The notes beneath the pieces are model-generated. The model was not told the origin of the DNA. It saw nothing but the letters and a program-made list of their open reading frames with translations, and ran no database searches. Source: Hyphomicrobiales bacterium (GTDB taxonomy: Bacteria; Pseudomonadota; Alphaproteobacteria; Rhizobiales; Xanthobacteraceae). From it: 64,000 bases of DNA. The stretch is taken from the NCBI GenBank assembly GCA_016185205.1, contig JACPOA010000034.1, positions 62,001 to 126,000 of the forward strand, given 5' to 3'. Shown here piece by piece: positions 8,470 to 17,630 of this stretch (the first letter of the stretch is position 1; each line of letters begins with the position of its first letter). The position numbers and the translations under genes were made by a program.

Positions 8470-9204
8470 ATGAGGCGGTACCTCTGCGCAATCGCTTTGA
8501 TTGTCCTATCGCTGGTCACGCCCGCGCGCGCGGCCGAGCCGGTCGATCTGCTGCTGGTGCTGGCGGCGGATGTTTCGCGGAGCGTCGATCCCACAAAATT
8601 CCAGTTGCAGCGCGAGGGCTACGCCGCCGCGATCGCCGACCGCCGGGTGCTCGACGCCATCCGCTCCGGCCGCAACGGCCGCATCGCGGTTCTCTTCCTG
8701 GAATGGTCGGGCATCGGCAATCAGGCGGTCGTGATCGACTGGACGCTGATCGACGGACCGAAGGCCGCGCAAGCCTTTGGCGACAGGCTGTTGGAATCGC
8801 CGCGCTCTTTCGCCGACCGCACCTCGATCAGCGGCGGCATCGATTTCGCCGTGGCGCAGTTCGCGCGTGCGCCGTACTTCGCCAAGCGCCAGACCATCGA
8901 TGTCTCCGGCGACGGCACCAACAATGCCGGCCGCGACGTGACGCAGTCGCGCGACGATGCGCTGGCGCTCGGTATCACCATCAACGGGCTGGTAATCCTG
9001 AGCGAGCGCCCACTGCCCTGGAATCCCGAGCACACCAATCCGCCCGGGGGCCTGGCGAATTACTATCGCGTCAATGTAACCGGCGGGCCCGGCTCCTTCG
9101 TGCTGGAGGCGAAGGATTTCAGTTCGTTCGGCCAGGCGATTATCAAAAAGATGATCGCCGAAATCGCCGACGCTACGCCGCCGGATGCGCCGACGCGCCG
9201 CTGA
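8470..9204 (+). CDS. DUF1194 / von Willebrand factor A-like exported protein
   Basis: A 244-residue protein with a clear signal peptide (hydrophobic core then PARAAEP). Mature residues begin a VWA-like fold with the metal-ion-dependent adhesion motif DVSRS at residues 34-38 and later SGDGTNN. The whole matches the DUF1194 family of alphaproteobacteria, whose function is unknown; VWA folds usually bind protein partners. It starts 24 bases after the kinase stop, so it may be co-transcribed. No catalytic residues are evident. Confidence 0.8.
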   Translation: MRRYLCAIALIVLSLVTPARAAEPVDLLLVLAADVSRSVDPTKFQLQREGYAAAIADRRVLDAIRSGRNGRIAVLFLEWSGIGNQAVVIDWTLIDGPKAAQAFGDRLLESPRSFADRTSISGGIDFAVAQFARAPYFAKRQTIDVSGDGTNNAGRDVTQSRDDALALGITINGLVILSERPLPWNPEHTNPPGGLANYYRVNVTGGPGSFVLEAKDFSSFGQAIIKKMIAEIADATPPDAPTRR

Positions 9205-9332
9205 CGCTCGCACGCGCCGATGCTGGGACACTTTGTCGCAAAATGCCGGCGGGGGTGTCGGCGCGGCCGGCGCCGCCGTTATCCTCATGCATGACCTAGG
9301 GGATTCGGCGGCCCGCGGGCCTGACTTCGTAT

Positions 9333-9349
9333 AATAGAACCATTCTAAA
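9333..9349 (+). promoter_or_regulatory. Irr box / iron control element
   Basis: The sequence AATAGAACCATTCTAAA holds the perfect inverted repeat TAGAA-N3-TTCTA, the known iron control element bound by Irr (a Fur-superfamily, haem-responsive regulator) in Bradyrhizobium and relatives. It lies about 140 bases upstream of the iron-binding-protein gene within an AT-rich promoter region (9321-9376) in the 283-base gap 9205-9487. Irr could repress or activate, depending on where transcription starts. Confidence 0.7.
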
Positions 9350-9487
9350 CTATTGATTTAACTACATAATTCTGTTGACCGAGGGGTCGTTCCACCCTTA
9401 CATCACGGTCAGCCGCCGCCCCCGCGCAGCATCACCAAGGCTTGCGCATTCGGCAGGAATTCGAAGTTGCCCGCGAGGAGACCGCCT

Positions 9488-10516
9488 ATGTTCAATTCGA
9501 TCAGCGTCGGCGTCCGGATCGCCGCCGCCCTCGCCGCGACGACAATCGCAGGCGCCGCCTTCGCCCAGTCGGGCGAAGTCAATGTCTACACCTACCGCGA
9601 GACCAAGCTGATCCAGCCGCTGTTCGACGCCTTCAGCAAGGATACCGGCATCAAGGTCAACACGATCTCGGCCTCCTCCGGGCTCGAGCAGCGCATCAAG
9701 AGCGAGGGCGAGCACAGCCCGGCCGACGTTCTTCTCACCGTCGACATCGGGCGGCTGGAAGACGCAATAAGGGCTGGCATCAGCCAGCCGATCGTCTCGC
9801 CCGTGCTCGACAAGCTGGTGGCGCCGCAGTACCGCGACCCGGAAGGTCACTGGTACGCCATCTCGATGCGCGCCCGCGTGATTTATGCCTCGAAGGAGCG
9901 GGTGAAGCAGACCGCCATCACCTATGACGAACTCGCCGATCCGAAATGGAAAGGCAAAATTTGCATCCGCTCCGGCCAGCACATCTACAACAACGCGCTG
10001 TTCGCCGCCTATATCGCCAAACACGGCGAAGCCAAGGCGGAAGCATGGCTGCGTGGGCTGAAAGCCAATCTGGCGCAGAATCCATCAGGCGGCGACCGCG
10101 AGACGGCGCGCGACGTGGCGGCCGGCAAGTGCGATCTCGGTCTCGGCAATACCTATTACTGGGCGCTGATGATCAACGGCGGTCCTGCCCAGAAGCCGTG
10201 GGCGGAAGCCACCCGCGTGATCCTGCCGACCTTCGAGGGCGGCGGCACCCATGTGAATGTTTCCGGCGTGGTGCTCGCTAGGCACGCGCCCAACAAAGCC
10301 AACGCCATGAAGCTGATCGAATGGCTGGCCGGCGAGCAGGCCCAGCACATGTATGCGGATATCAATTACGAGTATCCGATGCGCGCGGGCGTCGCCGTCA
10401 ATCTGACCATCGCCGGATACGGCGCGCTGAAGCCGGACCCGCTGCCGCTCGCCAAGATCGCCGATAACAAGAAGAAGGCCGCGGACCTGGTGGATAAGGT
10501 CGGCTTCGACAATTGA
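9488..10516 (+). CDS. Iron(III) ABC transporter substrate-binding protein (FbpA/FutA-like)
   Basis: A 342-residue periplasmic binding protein with a signal peptide ending near AFAQSG and mature start EVNVYTYRE, typical of the ferric-binding protein family. The tyrosine-bearing segment GNTYYW, which in FbpA/FutA supplies iron ligands, is present at about residue 223, as is the conserved WKGKICIRSG segment. The ATG at 9488 follows GAGGAG at seven bases. It is followed, with a four-base overlap, by a fused permease; an Irr box lies upstream. It should deliver ferric iron to that permease. No ATPase gene follows. Confidence 0.9.
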   Translation: MFNSISVGVRIAAALAATTIAGAAFAQSGEVNVYTYRETKLIQPLFDAFSKDTGIKVNTISASSGLEQRIKSEGEHSPADVLLTVDIGRLEDAIRAGISQPIVSPVLDKLVAPQYRDPEGHWYAISMRARVIYASKERVKQTAITYDELADPKWKGKICIRSGQHIYNNALFAAYIAKHGEAKAEAWLRGLKANLAQNPSGGDRETARDVAAGKCDLGLGNTYYWALMINGGPAQKPWAEATRVILPTFEGGGTHVNVSGVVLARHAPNKANAMKLIEWLAGEQAQHMYADINYEYPMRAGVAVNLTIAGYGALKPDPLPLAKIADNKKKAADLVDKVGFDN

Positions 10517-12234
10517 ATTCGCCACCCTTGACGCTGTCGCGTTCGAACGCCGGTGGCCCCGCCCTGCGCGGGGCCGTTGCGTCATGGCCGGCGGTCAAGG
10601 TGCTGGGCTGCGCGATCGCGCTGCTGGTCGCGGCACTGGTGGCGCTGCCGCTGGCGAGCCTGGCGCGCTTCGCCTTAGCCGGCGATGCCGCGCTCTGGCC
10701 GCACCTCGCGGCCTATGTGCTGCCGGTCGCGGCGGTGCAGACGGCGCTGCTGCTCGTCGGCGTCGCCACCATCACCGCTATCGCCGGCGCCGGCACGGCC
10801 TGGCTGGTGACCACGTTCCAGTTTCCCGGGCGCGACACAATGCTGTGGCTGCTGCCGCTGCCGCTCGCGATCCCGACCTACATTGCGGCCTATGTCTATG
10901 TCGACATCCTCGACCCGGCCGGCCCGCTGCAGACGGCGTTACGCGGCTTGTTCGGCTGGCGCGTCGGCGCCGACTACTGGTTTCCGCCGATCCGCTCGCT
11001 TGGCGGTGCGATCTTCGTATTCGGCTTCGTGCTTTATCCTTACGTCTATCTCGCCGCACGCGCGATGTTCCAGACGCAAGGCGCAATCTTCGCCGACGCG
11101 GCTCGCACGCTCGGCGCGCGTCCGTGGCGGCTGATGCGCGACATCACCTTTCCGATGGCGCGGCCGGCGCTCGCGGTCGGCATTGCGCTCGCTCTGCTGG
11201 AGACGCTCAACGACATCGGCGCCAGCGAATATCTTGGCGTGCAGACGCTCACACTGTCGATCTTCACCACATGGCTCAACCGCGGCAGCCTCGCCGGCGC
11301 GGCGCAGATCGCGCTGGTGATGCTGGCGCTCGTTGCCGGGCTGATCGCGATCGAGCGCTACGGCCGACGGCGGCAGAGTTATCAGTTGTCAGCGCAGGAC
11401 GGCCGCATTGCCACGCGTATCACGCTCAAAGGCGGCATAGCCTGGCTGGCGACGCTCGCATGCTTGACGCCGGTCGTGCTGGGATTTTTCATCCCGGCGG
11501 GATTCCTGCTGCGCGAGACGATTCTGCGCGGGCTGCTCACCGGCTTCGATCCCGAGCTGCTGCGCCACACCGCGACCACCGTGGCCTTGGCGGCCTGCGC
11601 TACCGCGGTCGTTCTCCTCCTTGGGCTTGCCGCCGCGATCCCGCCGCGGCTGGTGCGCCTGCCCTTCGTGCGCGCCTGCGCGGCGGTCGCCAGCATGGGT
11701 TACGCCATCCCCGGAACCGTGCTGGCCCTGGGCCTATTGTCGCCGCTAGTCGCCATCGACGAGGCGATCAACTGGCTGAGTGAGCTTATGACCGGGTCGC
11801 AAGTCGGGCTGGTGCTGGCGGGATCGAGCGCGGCGCTGGTCGTCGCCTATGCTGTGCGGTTTCAATCCATTGCCATCGGTTTCGTGCAGGCCGGATTAGC
11901 GCGCGTGTCGACCGAATTCGACGACGTCGCCCGCCTGCTTGGCGCCGGGCCACTGACGCTGGTGCGCAGCGTGCATCTGCCGCTGCTGCGGCCGGCGCTG
12001 TGGGGCGCGGCGCTGCTCGTCTTCGTCGACTGCCTGAAGGAACTGCCGATGACGTTGCTGCTGCGGCCGCTCAACGTCGAGACCTTGTCGACCTACATCT
12101 ATCAGTTTGCGACGCGCGGCAGTTTCGAGGAAGGCGCGCTGGCCGCCCTACTGATCGTCGCGGCCGGCATCCTACCACTGATCCGCATCGTCCGGCTTGC
12201 GGAAACAACGCCGGGCGGGCCATCGGCGCGGTAA
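10513..12234 (+). CDS. Iron(III) ABC transporter permease, fused two-domain type
   Basis: A 573-residue inner-membrane protein with about twelve hydrophobic segments and two copies of the permease EAA loop: AARTLGARPWRLMRDITFPM near residue 195 and VARLLGAGPLTLVRSVHLP near 475. This fused layout is that of FbpB/FutB-type ferric permeases. The start is a TTG overlapping the binding-protein stop (TTGA), implying coupling. It forms the channel for the upstream FbpA-like protein. The matching ATPase is not in this operon and must be supplied from elsewhere. Confidence 0.9.
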   Translation: MNSPPLTLSRSNAGGPALRGAVASWPAVKVLGCAIALLVAALVALPLASLARFALAGDAALWPHLAAYVLPVAAVQTALLLVGVATITAIAGAGTAWLVTTFQFPGRDTMLWLLPLPLAIPTYIAAYVYVDILDPAGPLQTALRGLFGWRVGADYWFPPIRSLGGAIFVFGFVLYPYVYLAARAMFQTQGAIFADAARTLGARPWRLMRDITFPMARPALAVGIALALLETLNDIGASEYLGVQTLTLSIFTTWLNRGSLAGAAQIALVMLALVAGLIAIERYGRRRQSYQLSAQDGRIATRITLKGGIAWLATLACLTPVVLGFFIPAGFLLRETILRGLLTGFDPELLRHTATTVALAACATAVVLLLGLAAAIPPRLVRLPFVRACAAVASMGYAIPGTVLALGLLSPLVAIDEAINWLSELMTGSQVGLVLAGSSAALVVAYAVRFQSIAIGFVQAGLARVSTEFDDVARLLGAGPLTLVRSVHLPLLRPALWGAALLVFVDCLKELPMTLLLRPLNVETLSTYIYQFATRGSFEEGALAALLIVAAGILPLIRIVRLAETTPGGPSAR

Positions 12235-12351
12235 GCTTACCGCTAAACGCCGCGGCCATGAAAGGGTCACAGAGCCCATCCATGGTTGGCGGCAGCGGGG
12301 CCGATGGTATAGTCCGCCGGCGCCGATACAAAAAACCTGGAATCTCTCCCT

Positions 12352-14271
12352 TTGACGGCCACCGCCGGCTTCAAACGCCTGGGATTTGCCCTGCTTGCCG
12401 TGCTCGCGGCTGTGGCCGGCGTCTTCGTGACCGCGGCCTATCTGCACTCGGCCGATACCGTGCGCCAGCAGGCGTTGAGCGAAATCCGCGCCGTCACCGG
12501 CCTCGATCCGATCCTGCGCGGCGAGGCCACGGTCTCGCTGTTTCCCTCCGGCAGCGTGAGCTTCGCCGACGTGGTGCTCGGCGATACCAAGCGGCCGGCG
12601 CTCACCGCCGAGCGGCTGACCGCGCGCCTGCGCTTTTTCCCGCTGCTGATTGGCCGTGTCGAAATCGCCGACGTGGCGCTGGAGCGGCCGACCATCGCGA
12701 TCGATCTGGAGCCGAACGGCCAGACCAACTGGTCGGGTCTGATCGAGGCCCTGGCGCGCAGCCAGATCGCCGGCCCGGCCCGCGTCGCGGCGTTCTCCGA
12801 GATGCGCATCGACAGCGGCACCGTGGTGGTGCGCAAGGCCGGCAAGACCGTCGAGACGCTGAGCGGCGTGGATTTTTCGCTGGCCTGGCCGTCGATCTCC
12901 AAGAGCTTCGGCGCCACCGGCCGCTTCACCTGGCGTGACTTGCCGGTGGACGCGAGCATCACGCTCGCCGATTTCCCGGCCGCGCTCGCGGGCAACCGCA
13001 GCGGCCTGAAGCTGCGCGTCGCCGGCTCTCCGCTCAAGGCCGCGTTCGAGGGCGCCATCAGCGTCAAGCCGACGCTCAAGATCGAAGGCACGCTCGCCGC
13101 CGACGCCGCCTCGCTGCGCGAGGCGCTGATCTGGGCCGGCCAGCGGCCGCTGCCCGGCGGCGGCTTCGGACACTTCGCGATCAAGGCGCAGACCAATGTG
13201 GTGGGCGGCACCATCGGTCTGTCGAACGTCAATGTCGAACTCGACGGCAATTCCGCCGAGGGCGTTCTGACCTTTGCCACCGACGGGCGGCAGACGCTGC
13301 AAGGCACGCTCGCCACCGGCACGCTCGATCTTTCGCCCTATGTTTCCACCATCCGCCTGCTCACCACCAATCAGCGCGAGTGGAACAGCGGCCCGATCAC
13401 GCTCGACGGCCTCGCCGGCATCGATTTCGATCTGCGGCTGTCGGCGGCGAACGTGGTCATGTCGAACGCCAAGATCGGCCGCACCGCCATCGGCGCCAAT
13501 CTGCGCGCCGGCCATCTGGTGGTGACGATCGGCGAGGCGCAGGCCTATGGCGGCGTGATCAAGGGCGCGCTGACACTCGCCAATTTCGAAAAAGGCGTCG
13601 ATGTCAAATCGCAGCTGCAATTCACCGACGTCGATCTGGAAACCTGCCTCGGCCAGGTGTTCGGGCTGCACCGGCTGGAAGGCAAGGGCAACATCTCGCT
13701 CAATGTCGAAGGCACCGGCGAAAGCGTGCTGGCGGTCACCCGTACCTTGAACGGCACCGCCACGCTCATCGGAACGAACGGCGCGCTGGCCGGCCTCAAT
13801 GTCGAGCAGCTGCTGCGCCGCCTGGAGCGGCGGCCGCTGTCGGGCGGCGGCGAATTCCGCAGCGGACGCACGCCCTATGACAAGATTTCGGTCGCGCTCA
13901 AGATCGTCCAAGGCATGGTCACGGTCGAGGACGTGAAGATCGAAGGCTCGGCGGTCAAGCTGGCGCTGGCCGGCTCCGCCTCGATCCCCGAGCGCGAACT
14001 CGACCTCAAGGGCACGGCCGCGCTGACCCCGAGCCGGCCCGGCGCGCCGGCGTTCGAACTGCCCTTTATCGTGCAGGGCTCCTGGGACGATCCGATCATG
14101 CTGCCCGATCCGGAGGCGCTGATCCGGCGCTCGGGCGCGGCCGCCCCGCTGCTCAACGCGGTGCGCGAGCGCAGCGCGCGCGATGCCGTGCGCTCGGTGA
14201 TCGACCGGCTGACCGGCGGCGGCGCCATTCCAGCGGCCGAGCAGGCGCCGGCGGCGGCTAAGCCGGAATAA
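12352..14271 (+). CDS. AsmA family protein
   Basis: A 639-residue protein with one N-terminal membrane anchor (residues about 10-30) followed by a large periplasmic beta-rich region. The N-terminus (VTGLDPILRGEATVSLFPSGSVSFADVVLGD, given in part) and the C-terminal segment with DVKIEGSAVKLALAGS and RELDLKGTAAL match the AsmA / DUF3971-like group. These proteins are now viewed as bridge-like lipid-transport proteins between inner and outer membrane. The start is a TTG with only a weak upstream site, so the exact N-terminus is unsure. It stands 117 bases after the iron permease, with no clear terminator between. Confidence 0.85.
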   Translation: MTATAGFKRLGFALLAVLAAVAGVFVTAAYLHSADTVRQQALSEIRAVTGLDPILRGEATVSLFPSGSVSFADVVLGDTKRPALTAERLTARLRFFPLLIGRVEIADVALERPTIAIDLEPNGQTNWSGLIEALARSQIAGPARVAAFSEMRIDSGTVVVRKAGKTVETLSGVDFSLAWPSISKSFGATGRFTWRDLPVDASITLADFPAALAGNRSGLKLRVAGSPLKAAFEGAISVKPTLKIEGTLAADAASLREALIWAGQRPLPGGGFGHFAIKAQTNVVGGTIGLSNVNVELDGNSAEGVLTFATDGRQTLQGTLATGTLDLSPYVSTIRLLTTNQREWNSGPITLDGLAGIDFDLRLSAANVVMSNAKIGRTAIGANLRAGHLVVTIGEAQAYGGVIKGALTLANFEKGVDVKSQLQFTDVDLETCLGQVFGLHRLEGKGNISLNVEGTGESVLAVTRTLNGTATLIGTNGALAGLNVEQLLRRLERRPLSGGGEFRSGRTPYDKISVALKIVQGMVTVEDVKIEGSAVKLALAGSASIPERELDLKGTAALTPSRPGAPAFELPFIVQGSWDDPIMLPDPEALIRRSGAAAPLLNAVRERSARDAVRSVIDRLTGGGAIPAAEQAPAAAKPE

Positions 14272-14397
14272 CGGCCTGGCGTCGGCCATAATCCCTGTAC
14301 GAATGGTTAACGATTTCCTGCCATCGTAGCGCCCGCCGCGCGAGGGCATGCAGCCTGGCGCGCTTATTTGGGCTGGCTGGGAATCGAGAATAGGCGG

Positions 14398-14655
14398 ATG
14401 TGGCATCCCATCCTTCGGACGCTGGTCAAGGTTGCCGTCGCCTCGCTGGTGGTGGGAACCATCCTCGCTCATTTCGGCATCACGGCCGAGCAGTTGATGC
14501 GCGAATTCGGCCTGTCGGCCGACCGGCTGGAGGATTACGCACGGCGCGGCGTCGCCTGGGCCTTGCCGAACGTGCTGCTCGGCTCGCTGGTGATCGTGCC
14601 GATCTGGTTCCTGGCCTATCTGTTCCGCCCGCCCGGACAGAGCAGCAGCGACTAA
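14398..14655 (+). CDS. DUF6460 small membrane protein
   Basis: An 85-residue protein with two hydrophobic segments: one near LVKVAVASLVVGTILAHFGI, and a second near VLLGSLVIVPIWFLAYLF, separated by an amphipathic helix (LSADRLEDYARRG). This matches the DUF6460 family common in Hyphomicrobiales, of unknown function. The ATG at 14398 is preferred to a TTG ten codons earlier. It converges with the polyamine permease gene one base away. Confidence 0.75.
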   Translation: MWHPILRTLVKVAVASLVVGTILAHFGITAEQLMREFGLSADRLEDYARRGVAWALPNVLLGSLVIVPIWFLAYLFRPPGQSSSD

Positions 14656-14656
14656 C

Positions 14657-15472
14657 TCACATTTGCGCGCTCAATGCCGCGCGCTCGCGCCGCATTGCGC
14701 CGCGCTTGGCCAGCAGCGACGAGGCGACGGTGCCGAGCGCGACGATCGCGATCATGATGGTGCAGACCGCGTTGATCTCCGGCTTCACGCCGAGGCGCAC
14801 CTCCGAATAGATGCGGATCGGCAGAGTGGTGGCGCCCGGCCCGGTGGTGAAGCTCGCGATCACCAGGTCGTCGAGCGAGAGCGAGAAAGCCAGCATCCAG
14901 CCGGCGGCGATGGCCGGCGCGATCAGCGGCAGCGTGATGGTCAGAAACGTCTTGAGCGGCGGGCAGCCGAGATCCATCGCGGCTTCCTCCAGGCTGCGGT
15001 CGAACGAGATCAACCGCGACTGCACGATCACGGTGACGAAGCACAGCGTCAGCGTGGTGTGAGCGATCGAGATGGTCCAGAAGCCGCGGTCGACATCGAG
15101 GGCGACGAACAACAACAGCACCGACAGCCCGGTGATGACTTCCGGCATCACCAGCGGCGCATAGACCATGCCGGAGAACAGCAGGCGGCCGCGGAACCGT
15201 CCCATCCGCGTGAGCGCGATGGCGGCGCAGGTGCCGAGCACGGTGGCGGCGCTCGCCGACAGCGCGGCGATGCGCAGGCTCGCCCAGGCAGCGTCGATCA
15301 TGGCGCGGTCGCTGAGCAGCGCGCGATACCAGGTGAGCGACCAGCCGCCCCAGACCGTGACCAGGCGCGAACCGTTGAACGAATAGATCACCAGGATGAC
15401 GATCGGCAGATAGAGAAAGGCCAGGCCGAGCGCGACCGAGACGACATTGAATGCTGAAGTCTTGCGGCCCAT
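14657..15472 (-). CDS. Spermidine/putrescine-type ABC transporter permease (PotC/PotI-like)
   Basis: A 271-residue permease with six predicted membrane segments and the EAA motif EEAAMDLGCPPLKTFLTITLP near residue 175. Family features such as YAPLVMPEVITGLSVLL and SFTTGPGATTLPIRIYS are typical of PotC/PotI. The ATG at 15472 follows AGGAGG at six bases and overlaps the stop of the partner permease by one base. It is the third gene of a potA-B-C-like operon. Polyamine uptake is the family's common role, though other small substrates are known. Confidence 0.88.
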   Translation of the reverse strand: MGRKTSAFNVVSVALGLAFLYLPIVILVIYSFNGSRLVTVWGGWSLTWYRALLSDRAMIDAAWASLRIAALSASAATVLGTCAAIALTRMGRFRGRLLFSGMVYAPLVMPEVITGLSVLLLFVALDVDRGFWTISIAHTTLTLCFVTVIVQSRLISFDRSLEEAAMDLGCPPLKTFLTITLPLIAPAIAAGWMLAFSLSLDDLVIASFTTGPGATTLPIRIYSEVRLGVKPEINAVCTIMIAIVALGTVASSLLAKRGAMRRERAALSAQM

Positions 15473-16395
15473 CAGCGTCCTCCTTCGAGAGAACGTTGCT
15501 GCAGCCGCTCGTAGAACAGCATCGGCACCAGCAGCAGGCCGAGCAAGGCGACCGCGATCGCGGAGGCCACCGGCCAATCCTTGTTGGCGAAGAATTCCAT
15601 CCACAGCGTCTGCCCGATCATCATGCTATCCGAGCCGCCGAGCAGATCGGGAATGACGAATTCGCCGGTGATCGGGATGAAACACAGAAGCGCGCCGGCG
15701 GCGAGGCCCGGCAGCGACAGCGGCAGCGTCACCAGCCAGAACGTCTTCCAGCGCGGACAGCCGAGATCGGCCGCCGCTTCCAATAGCGTCTCATCCACCT
15801 TTTCCAGCGTGGCGTAGAGCGGCAGCACCATGAACGGTAGATAGGAATAGACCATGCCGATATAGATCGCGGCGTCGGACGACAGCCACGCCACCGGCTG
15901 ATCCACGACGCGAAGCCGCATCAGCACATCGTTGAGCAACCCGTCGCGCTGCAGGATGTTGATCCAGGCATAGACGCGGATCAGGAACGAGGTCCAGAAC
16001 GGCAGGATCACCAGCATCACCAGGATGGGTTGCAGCCGGCGCGGCAATCGCGCGATGCCATAGGCGATCGGATAGCCGATCATGAGCAGGATCGCGGTCG
16101 ACACCGCGGCCACTTGCAGGCTTTTCAGATAGGAGACCAGATAGAGCCAGTCGGAGCCGAGCAGCGCGTAATTGTCGGTCGATAGCGCGGCAACGAAGTC
16201 CCTCAGGCCGGCCCAGCCGGCGACCCAATCGAGCGCCGGCACATAGGGCGGCTGCGCGATCGCCGTCTGCGACAGGCTGATCTTGAGCACGATCAGGAAC
16301 GGCGCGAGGAAAAACAGCGCCAGCCAGAGATAGGGAATGAGCAGCACCAGGCGCGTGCTCCCCAATCGTCGGCCTTTTTTTGCGCCCATGCTCAT
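15472..16395 (-). CDS. Spermidine/putrescine-type ABC transporter permease (PotB/PotH-like)
   Basis: A 307-residue permease with six membrane segments, a large periplasmic loop after the first, and the EAA motif LEAAADLGCPRWKTFWLVTLP near residue 220. GEFVIPDLLGG near 255 is typical of PotB/PotH. The ATG at 16395 overlaps the ATPase stop in an ATGA, which decides the start over another ATG two codons later. It pairs with the following permease to form the heterodimeric channel. Confidence 0.88.
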   Translation of the reverse strand: MSMGAKKGRRLGSTRLVLLIPYLWLALFFLAPFLIVLKISLSQTAIAQPPYVPALDWVAGWAGLRDFVAALSTDNYALLGSDWLYLVSYLKSLQVAAVSTAILLMIGYPIAYGIARLPRRLQPILVMLVILPFWTSFLIRVYAWINILQRDGLLNDVLMRLRVVDQPVAWLSSDAAIYIGMVYSYLPFMVLPLYATLEKVDETLLEAAADLGCPRWKTFWLVTLPLSLPGLAAGALLCFIPITGEFVIPDLLGGSDSMMIGQTLWMEFFANKDWPVASAIAVALLGLLLVPMLFYERLQQRSLEGGR

Positions 16396-17498
16396 CGCGT
16401 CAGCACCCAGCCTGCCTCCGGCGGCCAGGACAGCCACACCAGATCGTCGATGCCGAACGACGCCTGTCCACGCGCGCTGGTGTTGGCGAGCGCGACCTTC
16501 ATCAGCGAACGGTCGGCCAGCCGCACCTTGTAGATCGACATGTCGCCGCGATAGCCGATCTCGAACACGGTGCCGGCGACCGCGTTGAGCTCGCCACCCG
16601 TGGGACGCTGCGCGTCGATGCGCAGCTTTTCCGGCCGCAGCGCGAGCCAGGCCGTATCGCGTTTCTTGCCGCCGCTGGGTATGGCGGCGCGAAAGCGGCC
16701 CAGCCCGGTTTCGATGGCGCCATCGGCGAGCATGCCTTCGATCAGGGTCACCTCGCCGATGAAATCGGCGACCCAGCGTGAATTCGGACGTTCGTAAATC
16801 TCGGACGGCGCCGCCACTTGCGCCAGCCGGCCGTGCTCCATCACCGCGATGCGGTCGGCGACGATCATCGCCTCGTCCTGATCGTGGGTGACGATGACGA
16901 ATGTGGTGCCGAGCTTGCGTTGCAGCTCCATGAGTTCGAACTGGGTCTCGGCGCGCAGCTTCTTGTCGAGCGCGGCCATCGGCTCGTCGAGCAGCAGCAC
17001 GCGCGGCCGCTTGATGAGCGCGCGCGCCAGCGCCACCCGCTGGCGCTGGCCGCCGGACAGCTGGTCGACGCGGCGGCGGCCGAAATCCGGCATGCGCACC
17101 AGCGCCAGCATCTCGGTCACCCGCTCGGCGATCTCGGCCTTGCCCGCCTTCTCCTGGCGCAGCCCGAAGGCGATATTTCCCGCCACGCTGAGATGGGGGA
17201 ACAGCGCATAGCTCTGGAACATCATGTTGACCGGCCGGCGGTGCGGCGGCACGGCCACGATGTCGTCACCGTCGAGCAGGATGCGGCCTTCGCTCGGGGT
17301 CTCGAAACCGGCCAGCATGCGCAACAGCGTGGTCTTGCCGCAGCCGGAGGGCCCGAGCAGCGCGAAGAATTCGCCCTGGCCGATGTCGAGGGTGAACGCC
17401 TCGACCGCGACCACCGGACCGAAGCGCTTGCCGATGCCCTCGAAGCGCAACAGCGGCGTATCGCCTGCCGTCTGCCCCTGCGTGGCCGCGTCCGCCAT
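16392..17498 (-). CDS. Spermidine/putrescine-type ABC transporter ATPase (PotA/PotG-like)
   Basis: A 368-residue ATPase: Walker A GPSGCGKTT (residues 49-57), Q-loop in MFQSYALFPH, signature LSGGQRQR, Walker B VLLLDEP, H-loop VTHDQDEA, and a C-terminal TOBE_2-like domain from about 285 typical of PotA. The ATG at 17498 gives the usual family length. It leads the three-gene operon. No periplasmic binding protein gene lies next to it; upstream is a repeat element and then a response regulator, so the binding protein must be encoded elsewhere or have been lost. Confidence 0.9.
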   Translation of the reverse strand: MADAATQGQTAGDTPLLRFEGIGKRFGPVVAVEAFTLDIGQGEFFALLGPSGCGKTTLLRMLAGFETPSEGRILLDGDDIVAVPPHRRPVNMMFQSYALFPHLSVAGNIAFGLRQEKAGKAEIAERVTEMLALVRMPDFGRRRVDQLSGGQRQRVALARALIKRPRVLLLDEPMAALDKKLRAETQFELMELQRKLGTTFVIVTHDQDEAMIVADRIAVMEHGRLAQVAAPSEIYERPNSRWVADFIGEVTLIEGMLADGAIETGLGRFRAAIPSGGKKRDTAWLALRPEKLRIDAQRPTGGELNAVAGTVFEIGYRGDMSIYKVRLADRSLMKVALANTSARGQASFGIDDLVWLSWPPEAGWVLTR

Positions 17499-17540
17499 TC
17501 GATCCCTCGTCCCCGCTCGCCCTGAGCGCGCACGGTAGCG

Positions 17541-17608
17541 CATGATGCCGAAAAGTGGGAACCGGATTCCCGCCTTCGCGAAGCCCGCTTCGGCGGGCGA
17601 AGGAAGGC
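17541..17608. repeat. Palindromic intergenic repeat, copy A (truncated)
   Basis: Contains the core seen, in inverse orientation, at 41647-41734 and 60286-60370: GAAAAGTGGGAACCGG, then a hairpin built from CGCCTTCGCGAAGCCCGC and TTCGGCGGGCGAAGG. This copy lacks the outer terminal repeat on its right side. It lies between the response regulator stop and the ATPase start. Confidence 0.8.
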
Positions 17609-17630
17609 CGGTGGGCGAATAGGGACAACG

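Noticed and set aside
12172-14472. A 766-codon open frame on the minus strand
   Set aside because: It lies wholly opposite the AsmA gene and flanks; the translation is Arg/Gly/Ala-rich low-complexity sequence typical of antisense GC-rich frames.
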